IMG/VR virus record: IMGVR_UViG_3300021061_000023
Location: 1 to 50,495 of that record
DNA: 50,495 nt
Source of the DNA: a virus
Direction: 5' to 3' (one strand)
Below the pieces are notes generated by a model. The model was given only the letters and a program-made list of their open reading frames with translations, was not told the DNA's origin and ran no database searches. Positions 8,841-16,536 of the stretch are shown here, piece after piece. A program made the translations under genes and the position numbers. Every line of letters starts with the position of its first letter. The stretch's first letter is position 1.

Positions 8841-9514
8841 TCTTTATCGGCTGGGATCCCCGCGAAGAGACCGCCTGGAAGGTAGCGAAGGCTTCTGTCG
8901 AAAAGCACCTTTCCCGGCCGGTTCCGGTCAGTTCTCTGTGTCTGGAGGAGCTTCGCGAGGCTGGCCTTTACCGCCGTCCGACGGAGACGAGGGACGGACG
9001 GCTTTGGGACGTGATCTCCGGCGCTCCGATGGCTACTCAGCACGCCTGCGCCCGGTTCCTGATTAAGGAATTGGCCGGGTCGGGGTGGGTGGTCTTCATG
9101 GATGGCGACGTGCTTGTGAGGGCGGACCTCGCGGAGCTGATCGACACCCTGGACACGTCGAAAGCGGTCTACTGCGTCAAGCACCGCCACGAGCCCACAG
9201 CGACCGAGAAGATGGATGGGCAGGTTCAGACCCGCTACTTCCGAAAAAACTGGTCGAGCATGATGATCATAAATTGCGATCACCCGGCCAACTCAAAGCT
9301 CACGGTCGAGCTGGTCAATACGGTTCCGGGCCGCGACCTCCACGCCTTTTGCTGGCTTGAGGATGACGAGATCGGCGCTCTGGACACAGGGTGGAATTAC
9401 CTCGTGCCCACGGACGTCAAGATCGCCCACTTCACCGAGGGTGTGCCGGACATGCCGGGATACGAGCAACAGCCCTTTGCCGACGAATGGCGGGAGTTCG
9501 CCCGTTGGGTTTAG
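8837..9514 (+). CDS. Glycosyltransferase, GT-A fold (GT8-like)
   Basis: A 225-aa putative nucleotide-sugar glycosyltransferase. GTG 8837 overlaps the previous stop (GTGA) and gives a natural N-terminus VIFIGWDPRE. The metal-binding DXD motif is DGD (VVFMDGDVLV, about residues 85-94), followed by an acceptor-domain pattern MMIINCDHP and LDTGWNYLVP, as in GT8-like proteins. No membrane segment is seen, so it should be cytoplasmic. It is one of three GT-A-like genes in the cassette. The sugar and acceptor are unknown. Confidence 0.78.
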   Translation: MIFIGWDPREETAWKVAKASVEKHLSRPVPVSSLCLEELREAGLYRRPTETRDGRLWDVISGAPMATQHACARFLIKELAGSGWVVFMDGDVLVRADLAELIDTLDTSKAVYCVKHRHEPTATEKMDGQVQTRYFRKNWSSMMIINCDHPANSKLTVELVNTVPGRDLHAFCWLEDDEIGALDTGWNYLVPTDVKIAHFTEGVPDMPGYEQQPFADEWREFARWV

Positions 9515-10266
9515 GCGACCAGTTGATGGCTTCGGGAATGGCAAGGGGCGCCAAGGCCAGGGGCAAGCGGATCGCCTTCGGGGATGGCCGGCGTGTCATC
9601 TGGGACAAGCACAGCGACATCATCTTCCGCGACAACCCGAACATCGCCCGCCCCGGAACGGAACGGCGGACGGATATCGAGTGGGTCCATTACTACAAGG
9701 GGTCGCGGATCTATAACCGCCAGGACGGCGACCGGTGGGTCTGGAACATGGACTTCCGCGCCACGCCTGGGGAAATCTACCAAACCCAAGGGGAGAAGCA
9801 GGACGGCCGCCGGTTCGGCGCTGGATTCGTCCTGATCGAACCGAACGTCGAGGACTGGAAATCGAGCGCCCCGAACAAGGATTGGGGGCTGGAGAAGTAC
9901 CAGGCTCTCGCCAACAAGCTGAAGGGCCGGCTGCTGCAGTTTTCGCACGGCAAGCGCCGGCTCAGGGGTGTGGAGACCATCACCGCCAAGGACTTCCGGG
10001 ACGCGCTGGGGATCATGGCGAACGCCCGCCTCTACATTGGCCCCGAGGGCGGATTGCACCACGGCGCGGCGGCGATGGGGACCAAGGCGGTGGTTCTGTT
10101 CGGCGGGTTCATTCCGCCCCAGGTGACCGGCTACGAGACCCACGAGAACCTGACGGGTGGCGCGGAGGCCTGCGGCTCCCTGAAGCCCTGCGATCACTGC
10201 CGAAAGGCGATGGACAACATTTCGGTGGAGGAAGTCTTGGCTGCGGTGAAACGCCTGGATGGCTGA
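9505..10266 (+). CDS. Glycosyltransferase family 9-like protein (GT-B)
   Basis: A 253-aa protein. Start TTG 9505 overlaps the previous gene by 10 nt and yields GLGDQLMASGMARGAKARGK, the expected first Rossmann strand-helix; ATG 9526 is the alternative. The C-terminal domain carries YIGPEGGLHHGAAAMG (about 176-191) followed by AVVLFGGFIPPQVTGY, the donor-site motif of GT9 heptosyltransferase-type enzymes. A CxxC-like pair (CGSLKPCDHC) lies near the end. GT9 enzymes add sugars to lipopolysaccharide core; here the acceptor is unknown. Confidence 0.77.
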   Translation: MGLGDQLMASGMARGAKARGKRIAFGDGRRVIWDKHSDIIFRDNPNIARPGTERRTDIEWVHYYKGSRIYNRQDGDRWVWNMDFRATPGEIYQTQGEKQDGRRFGAGFVLIEPNVEDWKSSAPNKDWGLEKYQALANKLKGRLLQFSHGKRRLRGVETITAKDFRDALGIMANARLYIGPEGGLHHGAAAMGTKAVVLFGGFIPPQVTGYETHENLTGGAEACGSLKPCDHCRKAMDNISVEEVLAAVKRLDG

Positions 10267-10816
10267 GTACAAGGTGCAGCGCCGCGTCGCTGGCGAACAC
10301 GACTTCCGCCTCGACGGCATGGCCGATCTGCTTCATCGGGCGCGGGGCGTGTCGGTGCTCGACATCGGCTGCAACCGGGGCATGGTCGGGCTTGAGTTTG
10401 CCCGAAACGGGGCGAACAAGGTCCACGGCTTGGATATCTATGAGCCGGGCATCGCGGCGGCTCGGGAGGTGTTTGCCGACATCCGGTCGGTGGATAGCCG
10501 CTTCGAAGTCTGCGACCTCACTCGTGGCCCGGAGCATCTTCCCCTGACAGGGAACTACGACATCGTCCTCTGTCTGGCCACCTACCACAAACTGAAGCGA
10601 GTCATGGCGGCTGACGCCTTGAGCAGCCTGTTCGTCCAATTTGGGTCGATGACCAAGGGCTACTTCGGCTGGCGGGCGACGTCCGACAAGCCCGATGAGA
10701 ACGATCAGGAAATGAAGGCCCTGGACAGGGACCTGGGCGACGCCGGCCTGCGGCGCATTCACACCTCCTACATCAGCACCGAGCTGGGCGTGGCGGCGAT
10801 ATGGGCGAGGGTTTGA
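10259..10816 (+). CDS. Class I SAM-dependent methyltransferase
   Basis: A 185-aa methyltransferase. Motif I is VLDIGCNRGMVG (about 33-44), the acidic residue ending strand 2 is in HGLDIYEPG, and the post-strand-4 segment is YDIVLCLATYHKL, which resembles small-molecule or sugar methyltransferases and not DNA methylases (no DPPY or NPPF). It overlaps the GT9-like gene by 8 nt and the next methyltransferase by 1 nt. In this context it may methylate a sugar in the glycan made by its neighbours; that is an inference. Confidence 0.78.
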   Translation: MAEYKVQRRVAGEHDFRLDGMADLLHRARGVSVLDIGCNRGMVGLEFARNGANKVHGLDIYEPGIAAAREVFADIRSVDSRFEVCDLTRGPEHLPLTGNYDIVLCLATYHKLKRVMAADALSSLFVQFGSMTKGYFGWRATSDKPDENDQEMKALDRDLGDAGLRRIHTSYISTELGVAAIWARV

Positions 10817-11424
10817 TGGGCCGATACCTGACGGACGCCGCGCAGGACCCGACGGAGATCGCGGCGTTCTGCGATCTGCTGAGGCGCGAGGGCGTCACCT
10901 CCTATCTGGAGATCGGCTCCAAGTTCGGCGGCTCGCTCTGGCAAGTCGCGACGGCCCTTCCGAAGGGCTCGCGCATCGTCTCGGTCGACCTGCCGAGCGG
11001 AACCAAGGCATGGACGGCCAGCCGATCGTCCCTGGGCGCCTGCATCGAGGAGCTGAATCGGATCGGCTATGACGCCCAGGTCATCTGGGGCAACAGCATG
11101 GACCCGGCGATCATTGAACAGGTGCGCGAGCGGGGTCCCTACGACGCAATGCTGATCGACGCAGATCACCGCTGGGACCGGACAAACCCGGCCCCGAACG
11201 GCGTCCAGGCCGACTTCCTGAACTACGGGCCGATGGGCCGCATCGTCGCCTTCCACGACCTGGCTTGGCGCCGAGCGCCGGATTGGGTCGGGACGCGGAT
11301 CGACGTTCCGGAGTTCTGGGCGTCGATCAAGGATGATTATCGGCACGAGGAAATCATCCTCTGCCCGACCAAGAAAAACAACGGCATTGGGATTTTGTGG
11401 AGGGACGCTGATGCCGGAGCGTGA
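10816..11424 (+). CDS. Second class I SAM methyltransferase-like protein
   Basis: A 202-aa protein with SYLEIGSKFGGSLW (motif I, about 29-42), IVSVDLPSG (strand 2) and YDAMLIDADHRWD (strand 4), the layout of Methyltransf_24 or cephalosporin-hydroxylase-like sugar methyltransferases. ATG 10816 gives a TGATG junction with the previous gene; an upstream ATG at 10801 is possible but lies inside it. The late GPMGRIVAFHDL segment is also typical of this group. It probably acts with the glycosyltransferases. Confidence 0.75.
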   Translation: MGRYLTDAAQDPTEIAAFCDLLRREGVTSYLEIGSKFGGSLWQVATALPKGSRIVSVDLPSGTKAWTASRSSLGACIEELNRIGYDAQVIWGNSMDPAIIEQVRERGPYDAMLIDADHRWDRTNPAPNGVQADFLNYGPMGRIVAFHDLAWRRAPDWVGTRIDVPEFWASIKDDYRHEEIILCPTKKNNGIGILWRDADAGA

Positions 11425-11509
11425 TGAGCCCCCCGAATTGGCGCTGCCGTCCTTCCGGGAGGCGATCACCAACCTTCTTTTCAACTGGTTCGGCGTTCTG
11501 TGGCGCTGA
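11411..11509 (+). CDS. 32-aa small protein
   Basis: A short frame with a good ribosome site (ggaggg) five bases before ATG 11411, overlapping the methyltransferase end by 14 nt and the next glycosyltransferase start by 10 nt. The peptide has an acidic, proline-rich start and an amphipathic or hydrophobic end (ITNLLFNWFGVLWR), suggesting membrane contact. The function is unknown. It may serve mainly to couple translation of the GTG-started downstream gene. Confidence 0.45.
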   Translation: MPERDEPPELALPSFREAITNLLFNWFGVLWR

Positions 11510-12138
11510 TCGTCTCGACGTGGTCGTGGGGCTCCAAGTACGGCCCTGAGTACCTTGAACGCCTGAAGGCCGGCGTAGCCCGCAATCTGTCCCTGCCCTA
11601 CGAGTTCCGGGTCTTTCATCCTGAGCCGGAGGACATGCACCTCACGGCCATTCCGGGCTGTTTCGCCAGGCTTCGCGTTTTTGATCCGGAGTGGCAGGCA
11701 CGGCAGGGGATCAACGAAGGCGACCGGATCGTCTGCCTGGACTTGGATCTCGTCGTCACCGGCGTCCTTGACGATCTTTTCTCGCGTCCGGAGCACTTCG
11801 CCATCCTGTCGGGAGTGAACAGCGCCAACCCATGCTGGGCCAACGGGTCGGTCTGGTGGACAACGGCAGGCTATCGGCCGGACGTTTGGTCTGATTTCAG
11901 CTTAGAGGCGGCGAACAAGCTGCTGGCGTATGAATTTGCGGACGACCAGCTTTGGCTTGCGGACAAGCTGCCAGACGCGGGCCGGATCACGTTAGAGGAT
12001 GGCGTGTACGCCTTCCAAAAGCCCGGCTGGCCCAAGGGCGAGGCTCTACCGAGGAACGCCCGCATCGTCGCGTTCCCGGGCTGGCGAGACCCAAGCGGCT
12101 GGACCCATCTGCCCTGGATCAAGGAGCATTGGCGGTGA
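11500..12138 (+). CDS. Glycosyltransferase-like protein, GT-A fold
   Basis: A 212-aa protein starting with GTG 11500 (ALIVSTWSWGSKYGPEYLERL). The DXD-type motif is LDLDLVVTG (about 79-87). WANGSVWW and the C-terminal WPKGEALPRNARIVAFPG, including a HLPWIKEHW end, are typical of the phage glycosyltransferase-like proteins that follow this fold. It is coupled to the small upstream frame and overlaps the acyltransferase gene by 4 nt. No signal or membrane segment. The donor sugar is unknown. Confidence 0.74.
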   Translation: MALIVSTWSWGSKYGPEYLERLKAGVARNLSLPYEFRVFHPEPEDMHLTAIPGCFARLRVFDPEWQARQGINEGDRIVCLDLDLVVTGVLDDLFSRPEHFAILSGVNSANPCWANGSVWWTTAGYRPDVWSDFSLEAANKLLAYEFADDQLWLADKLPDAGRITLEDGVYAFQKPGWPKGEALPRNARIVAFPGWRDPSGWTHLPWIKEHWR

Positions 12139-12629
12139 TCCATCCCCAGGCCGTGGTTGATGGCCAGAACGAGGACGTGACGATCTGGCAATTCGCTTCG
12201 GTCATCCGGGGTGCAGTGATCGGGCGTGGCTCAAGCATCGGGGCCTGCGCCATCGTTGACGGCGCAAGGCTGGGTGAGCGGGTGAGGGTCGGACACGGCG
12301 CCAGCATTCACCCGGGCGTCTGGATCGGGGACGACGTGTTCATCGGTCCTGGGGTAGTTGCCTGCAATGACCTGAACCCGAGGGTCGGGGGCGGTTTCGA
12401 TCTGCAAGCCTTGCTGGACGGCAAGGTGGTGGTTCGCATCGAGGACGGCGCCAGCATCGGGGCGAACTCAACGATCCTGCCGGGCGTGACCATTGGTAAG
12501 CGGGCCATGATCGCGGCCGGGTCCCTCGCCACCGCCGACGTGAAGGATGACGAGCTGTGGCTTCAGCGGCGGCCGAACGGCGACGGACGGTTGATGTCGC
12601 CCCTGCCGGTTCCGCCCGGCGGCCTGTAG
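12135..12629 (+). CDS. Hexapeptide-repeat acyltransferase (left-handed beta-helix)
   Basis: A 164-aa protein made mostly of hexapeptide repeats ([IV]-G-x-x-[AS]-x type): VIGRGSSIGACAIV, VRVGHGASIHPGVWIGDDVFIGPGV and ASIGANSTILPGVTIGKRAMI. This is the trimeric left-handed beta-helix fold of sugar O- and N-acyltransferases such as WbpD/WlbB. GTG 12135 overlaps the previous stop. The catalytic histidine may be in VGHGASIH. It probably acylates an amino-sugar or sugar hydroxyl in the cassette product. Confidence 0.84.
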   Translation: MIHPQAVVDGQNEDVTIWQFASVIRGAVIGRGSSIGACAIVDGARLGERVRVGHGASIHPGVWIGDDVFIGPGVVACNDLNPRVGGGFDLQALLDGKVVVRIEDGASIGANSTILPGVTIGKRAMIAAGSLATADVKDDELWLQRRPNGDGRLMSPLPVPPGGL

Positions 12630-13231
12630 TGCTCACCGTCGCTACCTGTTTCTGGCGCCCGAACGAGCACAGCGCAGAGGCCAGCCGCTGCTACACCGAA
12701 GAGTGGGTCAACCGGCTAGCTCGTGGTTTCAAGCGCAACCTGACGATCCCGCATCGGTTTGTGGCTCTGACGGATCGGCCCTACCAACTGGACTGCGACC
12801 AGGAGCTTCTATCAACCGACAAGCCGGACTGGTCCTGCATGATTGAGCCCTTCCGTATCGAGGGGCCATTGATCGTGGTCGGGCTGGATACGGTGATCAT
12901 CGGCAACATCGACCAGCTGGCGGAGTGGTGTTTCACGAGGGACCGGATGGGCCTGCCCAGGTCGCCGGGCAAGGACTACGTCTGCAACGCCATCGCGCTA
13001 GTTCCCGAGGGGTATAAGCAAGTCTTTATGTCGTGGTCGGGCGAGAACGACATGGAGTGGTTGCGGACCTTCCCGCACGACTTCATCGACGATGATTTTC
13101 CGGGCTGGGTTTCTTCCTACAAGTGCGACATCCGCCCGAACGGCCTGGGGGAAACCCGCGTCGCGTACATGCACGGCAGGCCAAAAATGCACGAGATCAA
13201 CGAGCCTTGGGTTCGGCAGCATTGGGTTTGA
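12629..13231 (+). CDS. Third GT-A-like glycosyltransferase
   Basis: A 200-aa protein starting with GTG 12629, sharing one base with the previous stop. It begins VLTVATCFWRP and continues with a nucleotide-binding-like order (HRFVALTDRP, then PLIVVGLDTVIIGNID, about 80-95). The canonical DXD is replaced by LDTVI, so metal binding may differ or the enzyme may be degenerate. The C-terminus (YMHGRPKMHEINEPWVRQHW) resembles the acceptor end of the neighbouring glycosyltransferase at 11500. It closes the first half of the cassette. Confidence 0.7.
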   Translation: MLTVATCFWRPNEHSAEASRCYTEEWVNRLARGFKRNLTIPHRFVALTDRPYQLDCDQELLSTDKPDWSCMIEPFRIEGPLIVVGLDTVIIGNIDQLAEWCFTRDRMGLPRSPGKDYVCNAIALVPEGYKQVFMSWSGENDMEWLRTFPHDFIDDDFPGWVSSYKCDIRPNGLGETRVAYMHGRPKMHEINEPWVRQHWV

Positions 13232-13361
13232 GCGCTGCGGCGGCGAGGGACTCAAACCCTCAATACGCCGGTCCTTCGGTATCACCATTCCGCCCGGCTC
13301 GCCGATTGCTCGACTTTCGCGTCTGTCAGTTAGGTGCGTTTTCCGCCAGCCGCCGCAGCGC
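13232..13361 (-). other. Long inverted repeat with tRNA-like acceptor/T-arm geometry
   Basis: A perfect 13-bp inverted repeat (13232-13244 and 13349-13361) encloses 104 bp. On the minus strand the 3' arm directly follows a 5-bp stem with a 7-base loop, TTTGAGT (13261-13245). This is the arrangement of a tRNA T-arm next to the acceptor stem. The 5' arm is followed by TGGCGGAA, as in tRNA-Leu positions 8-15. No convincing anticodon arm folds and there is no CCA, so it is not called a tRNA. It fills the only real gap (144 nt) in the glycan cassette. Confidence 0.4.
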
Positions 13362-13375
13362 AGGAAAGGTATCAC

Positions 13376-14197
13376 TTGCGGCTTGAACCGGCAAACACGG
13401 CATTCTTCCGTCCCAACGGCTTGAGCGCCTTCAAGGTCAGGCTTTTCGACAGGGTTGGGGCCGCCATCCAAGCTGCCGGCGGCGCCTATGTGAAGGGCGA
13501 CTTCGAGCTTCTGGACCACAAGGTAAGCAAGGGCCGCATTCCGATAGTCGGCTGCACGCCGGAGCTTCGGCCCTACATCAACCGATGGAGGGAGGAAGGG
13601 CGGACGTGGGTCTACTGGGATCGGGGCTATAATCGCCGGGTCTTTGCCACGGACCTGCCAACAGGAACGGACGGGGGCTACTACCGCTGGCAGGTCAACG
13701 GCTACCAGATGCGCGAGATCAGGGATGTCCCTGCCGACCGCTGGCGGGCCGCTGCAACGCCGTTGTGGCCCTGGTCAAAGAACGGCCGACACATCGTGGT
13801 CGCCGAGCCCTCGCCGACCTATCAGCGCTTCCACCGGATCGAGGGCTGGACGGAGCGGACGCTAGAGGCCCTGAAGGCCATCACAGACCGGCCCATCGTG
13901 GTCCGCGACAAGGAACAGCAGCGGTTCGGACGCAAGCTGCATGAGGATTTGAAGGGCGCCCACTGCCTCGTCACCCACGGCTCTAACGCGGCGGTGGAGG
14001 CGGTCATCATGGGTTGCCCGGTGTTCGTTCACCCCGACAGCGCCGCCTCCCTGGTGGGGCGAACCGATTTCGATATCGAAAACCCGATCTACCCCGACCG
14101 CGAGCCCTGGGTTCGGTCGCTTGCCTACTCACAGTTCAACGAGCGCGAGCTGATCGACGGCACCCTGTGGCGGCTGCTTGGAGGCCCAAATGACTGA
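13376..14197 (+). CDS. GT-B-like glycosyltransferase (KpsC/LpsZ-like)
   Basis: A 273-aa protein. TTG 13376 is preferred because aggaaagg lies 8 bases upstream; a GTG at 13334 would include the inverted repeat. The C-terminal domain has HCLVTHGSNAAVEAVIMGCPVFVH (about 198-221), the donor-site pattern of capsular-polysaccharide GT-B proteins of the KpsC/LpsZ type, preceded by TDRPIVVRDKEQQRFG. It overlaps the next structural gene by 8 nt. It probably adds or transfers a sugar in the same pathway as its upstream neighbours. The acceptor is unknown. Confidence 0.7.
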   Translation: MRLEPANTAFFRPNGLSAFKVRLFDRVGAAIQAAGGAYVKGDFELLDHKVSKGRIPIVGCTPELRPYINRWREEGRTWVYWDRGYNRRVFATDLPTGTDGGYYRWQVNGYQMREIRDVPADRWRAAATPLWPWSKNGRHIVVAEPSPTYQRFHRIEGWTERTLEALKAITDRPIVVRDKEQQRFGRKLHEDLKGAHCLVTHGSNAAVEAVIMGCPVFVHPDSAASLVGRTDFDIENPIYPDREPWVRSLAYSQFNERELIDGTLWRLLGGPND

Positions 14198-14396
14198 CAC
14201 CGAAATGAAGGCGCCAACGATGAGGGTTCGATTTCTCCGCGACTACGACTACGTTCCATCGGGAGCGCCCCGCTCCATCGTGGCGTACAAGGCGAACACA
14301 AAGCCGACCGTGAAGCGCGAGGCCGGCGAGGCCGCCATCGCCAACGGTGCGGCTGTCGAAATCGCCCCGCCGAAGCGCGTCCGTGGCCGCACCTAA
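14190..14396 (+). CDS. Small head-module protein
   Basis: A 68-aa protein with ribosome site ggagg ahead of ATG 14190. The sequence (MRVRFLRDYDYVPSGAPRSIVAYKA then REAGEAAIANGAAVEI) has the pattern of short beta-rich phage proteins that sit among connector genes in HK97-like phages; no function is established. It overlaps its neighbours on both sides by 8-14 nt. It marks the return to structural genes after the glycan cassette. Confidence 0.72.
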   Translation: MTDTEMKAPTMRVRFLRDYDYVPSGAPRSIVAYKANTKPTVKREAGEAAIANGAAVEIAPPKRVRGRT

Positions 14397-14742
14397 GTCC
14401 CCCGGCGACCTCAGGCAGCGCATCACCTTCCAGCGCCGCCTGACGGCGTCCGACGGCTACGGCAATCATCAAGGCGACTGGGCGGACCTGTTCACCCGCT
14501 GGGCAAGCATCAACCCTACGCGGGGTGGCGAGGAAATCCAGGCCGGGCGGATCGCTGGCAAGGCCACCTGGGATTTGTGGATGCGCAATGACGGCCAGGG
14601 CCGGGAGGTGGTGACCGGGGACCGGGCCATCGACCAGCGCGACAAGACGCGGACGTTCAACATCGTCTTCGGGCCGGTGGATATGTACGGGGATGGCAAG
14701 TTCTTGTTCTGCCAACTCCAGTCCGGTGTCGCTGATGGCTAG
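14383..14742 (+). CDS. Head closure (head-tail joining) protein
   Basis: A 119-aa protein of the Phage_H_T_join type, which plugs the connector after packaging. The signature RQRITFQRRLTASDGYGNHQGDW near the N-terminus, and the later W-x-x-I-x-P-x-x-G-x-E pattern (WASINPTRGGEEIQAGR), are characteristic. GTG 14383 is chosen because it starts just before the conserved block and overlaps the previous gene by 14 nt. The next gene overlaps by 8 nt. Confidence 0.82.
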   Translation: MAAPKSPGDLRQRITFQRRLTASDGYGNHQGDWADLFTRWASINPTRGGEEIQAGRIAGKATWDLWMRNDGQGREVVTGDRAIDQRDKTRTFNIVFGPVDMYGDGKFLFCQLQSGVADG

Positions 14743-15157
14743 TGGCGTTGAGGGCGTTGAGCGGCTGATGGCCAAGTTCGCAAAAATGCCCTCTCGTGTT
14801 CGGGCGGCGATGAAGCGGAGCGTCGATAGGAACGCGGACTCCCTAGTATCGCAGATGCGTGCCATCGCTCCGGTATCTGCCGACGGGGATCATCCCGGCC
14901 GCCTTCGCGACAGCATCCGTAAGGAAGAGGGCAGGCTGGGTGATGTGTCGGCGGTGGTCTTGGTTGACGCCAAGGACGAGAACGGAAAGCCCTATGCTGC
15001 GCACGTTGAGCTTGGCCACGCCGCTGTCGACGGGTCTCAAGTTCCTGCCGAGCCGTTCTTCTACCCCGTGGTCCGGATCAATCGGAAGAAGATCAAGCGC
15101 AGTATCGCCAGCGCTGTCAGCCGAGCAGTGAAGGCAGACGCCAAGGGGGCGGCATGA
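14735..15157 (+). CDS. HK97 gp10-like tail-completion protein
   Basis: A 140-aa protein starting at ATG 14735 (MASGVEGVERLMAKFAKMPSR). The order of a basic N-terminal helix (AAMKRSVDRNADSLVSQMRAIAP), a glycine-rich turn and HVELGHAAVDG, then PAEPFFYPVVRINRKKIK, is typical of the HK97 gp10 family, which joins the head connector to the tail terminator. It overlaps the upstream and downstream genes by 8 and 4 nt. Confidence 0.82.
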   Translation: MASGVEGVERLMAKFAKMPSRVRAAMKRSVDRNADSLVSQMRAIAPVSADGDHPGRLRDSIRKEEGRLGDVSAVVLVDAKDENGKPYAAHVELGHAAVDGSQVPAEPFFYPVVRINRKKIKRSIASAVSRAVKADAKGAA

Positions 15158-15588
15158 GCAGCAGCTACGCCGCCACCGCCGCCCTCGCGGTCCAGGGCGC
15201 TATTCACACGGCTATGCTGGCTTCGACGGCCTTGCGGGCCATCCTGGGCAATCCAGTTAGGATTTATGATCGCGTCCCCAGCGACCCCGATAAGCCCGTG
15301 TTTCCCTATGCCAGCTTCGGCCCTATCCAGGGCTTGGACGGCGGCGATACCTGTCACGTTGGCGCAGAAGTCTTCGTTCAGATCGACGTCTGGTCTCGGA
15401 AGGTCGGACGGGTAGAGGCTCAACAGGCCGCTGCGGTCATCGCTTCCCTTTTGGATGACGAGATCACTGTCACCGGCTTTCAATTGCTCGTCCATGAGAT
15501 GCGGGACGTCCTGATCCAGACCGGCAGGGACGGCCTAACCACGCAGGCGATCATCCGCCTTCGCTACGAACTGGCTCCGACCAGCTGA
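15154..15588 (+). CDS. DUF3168 tail terminator/completion protein
   Basis: A 144-aa protein (SSYAATAALAVQGAIHTAML, then RIYDRVPSDPDKPVFPYASFG and VFVQIDVWSRKVG) with the usual order of DUF3168 proteins, which cap the tail tube at the head-proximal end. It overlaps the gp10-like gene by 4 nt and is followed by a 55-bp gap before the tail tube gene. Size and order fit the family well. Confidence 0.83.
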   Translation: MSSSYAATAALAVQGAIHTAMLASTALRAILGNPVRIYDRVPSDPDKPVFPYASFGPIQGLDGGDTCHVGAEVFVQIDVWSRKVGRVEAQQAAAVIASLLDDEITVTGFQLLVHEMRDVLIQTGRDGLTTQAIIRLRYELAPTS

Positions 15589-15643
15589 CCATTCCGGCTT
15601 TGACCGGCTTTCGCCGCCCTGCGGTTTCACTAGGAGCGCCACT

Positions 15644-16084
15644 ATGGCTCAAGTTGACGTCGTCAACGGCGAGAAGCTGTTGATCATGATTGGAGACGGG
15701 GCTTCGCCCGAAGTCTTCTCCCACCCCTGCTTGATCAATACCGATCGGGGAATTTCCTTCTCTTCGTCGCTGACCCAGGAGCTGATCCCCGACTGTGACT
15801 CCCCGGAAGATCCGGCCTGGCAGTCGGCGGAGAAGGACGGCCTGTCGGCCAACATCAACGGCGCCGGCATGCTCGACGTCGCCAGCATCGAGGAGTTCTA
15901 CGACTGGTTCACCTCGCCCGACACGAAGAACGTCAAGGTGAAGGTGGACAAGACCGGCGGCTCCACCTGGACCGGAGCCTTCCACCTGACCGAGTTCTCG
16001 ATCTCGGGGACCCGGAAGAGCAAGGCCACAGCCAGCCTGACCTTGGTCAGCGACGGTGAAGTGACGCGGGCCGACAACGCCTAA
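15644..16084 (+). CDS. Major tail tube protein
   Basis: A 146-aa tail tube subunit. Features are VVNGEKLLIMIGDG near the N-terminus, DGLSANINGAGMLDVASIEEFYDW and a C-terminal beta segment FHLTEFSISGTRKSKATASLTLVSDG, the pattern of GTA-like phage tail tube proteins. A good ribosome site (taggagcg) precedes ATG 15644. The gene follows the tail terminator and precedes the tail assembly chaperones, as expected. Confidence 0.86.
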   Translation: MAQVDVVNGEKLLIMIGDGASPEVFSHPCLINTDRGISFSSSLTQELIPDCDSPEDPAWQSAEKDGLSANINGAGMLDVASIEEFYDWFTSPDTKNVKVKVDKTGGSTWTGAFHLTEFSISGTRKSKATASLTLVSDGEVTRADNA

Positions 16085-16536
16085 TGAGCCGCTCAGCCAA
16101 GATCAGCGCGGTATTCGGCGACGGCATCCACGACTTCCGGCTGCGCATCGGCGAACTCGAAGAGCTGCAAGAGCGCTGCGACGCCGGGCCTGAAGAGATC
16201 CTGTTTCGGCTCATGAACGCCACATGGCGCATCGCCGACGTCAGGCAAACGATCCGCCTTGGCCTGATCGGGGCCGGGATGCAACCGACTCCCGCCCTGA
16301 TCTTGGTGGAGCGCTACGCTGCCGAGGGAAGCCTGGGGGAGTGGAAGTCCCTTTGTATCAACATCATCGCTGCCGCGATTGATGGCGCTCCCGACGAGGA
16401 CAAGCCGCCGGGGGAGGGGAAGGGGGAGACGGCGACCTCCCCAGAAGAAAAATCCGGTTCGCCCGGCTCTACGCCATCGGGGGCAAGCTCGGATACGCCC
16501 CGGAAGCGGTCGCGGAAACGAGCCTCTGGCGCTTGA
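16084..16536 (+). CDS. Tail assembly chaperone G (GTA-gp10-like)
   Basis: A 150-aa protein starting with a TAATG junction. The N-terminal ~100 residues (FGDGIHDFRLRIGELEELQERCDAG, then RQTIRLGLIGAGM and LVERYAAEGSLGEW) match the TAC_11/GTA-gp10 chaperone family. The C-terminal 45 residues are low-complexity (GEGKGETATSPEEKSGSPGST) and are the region in which a frameshift appears to occur. It coats the tape measure protein before tail tube polymerisation. Confidence 0.82.
   Translation: MSRSAKISAVFGDGIHDFRLRIGELEELQERCDAGPEEILFRLMNATWRIADVRQTIRLGLIGAGMQPTPALILVERYAAEGSLGEWKSLCINIIAAAIDGAPDEDKPPGEGKGETATSPEEKSGSPGSTPSGASSDTPRKRSRKRASGA

Noticed and set aside
13092-13424. Extra frame across the gap before the KpsC-like gene
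   Set aside because: Its residues are basic and low-complexity, it overlaps two real genes, and the inverted repeat in the gap accounts better for the sequence.
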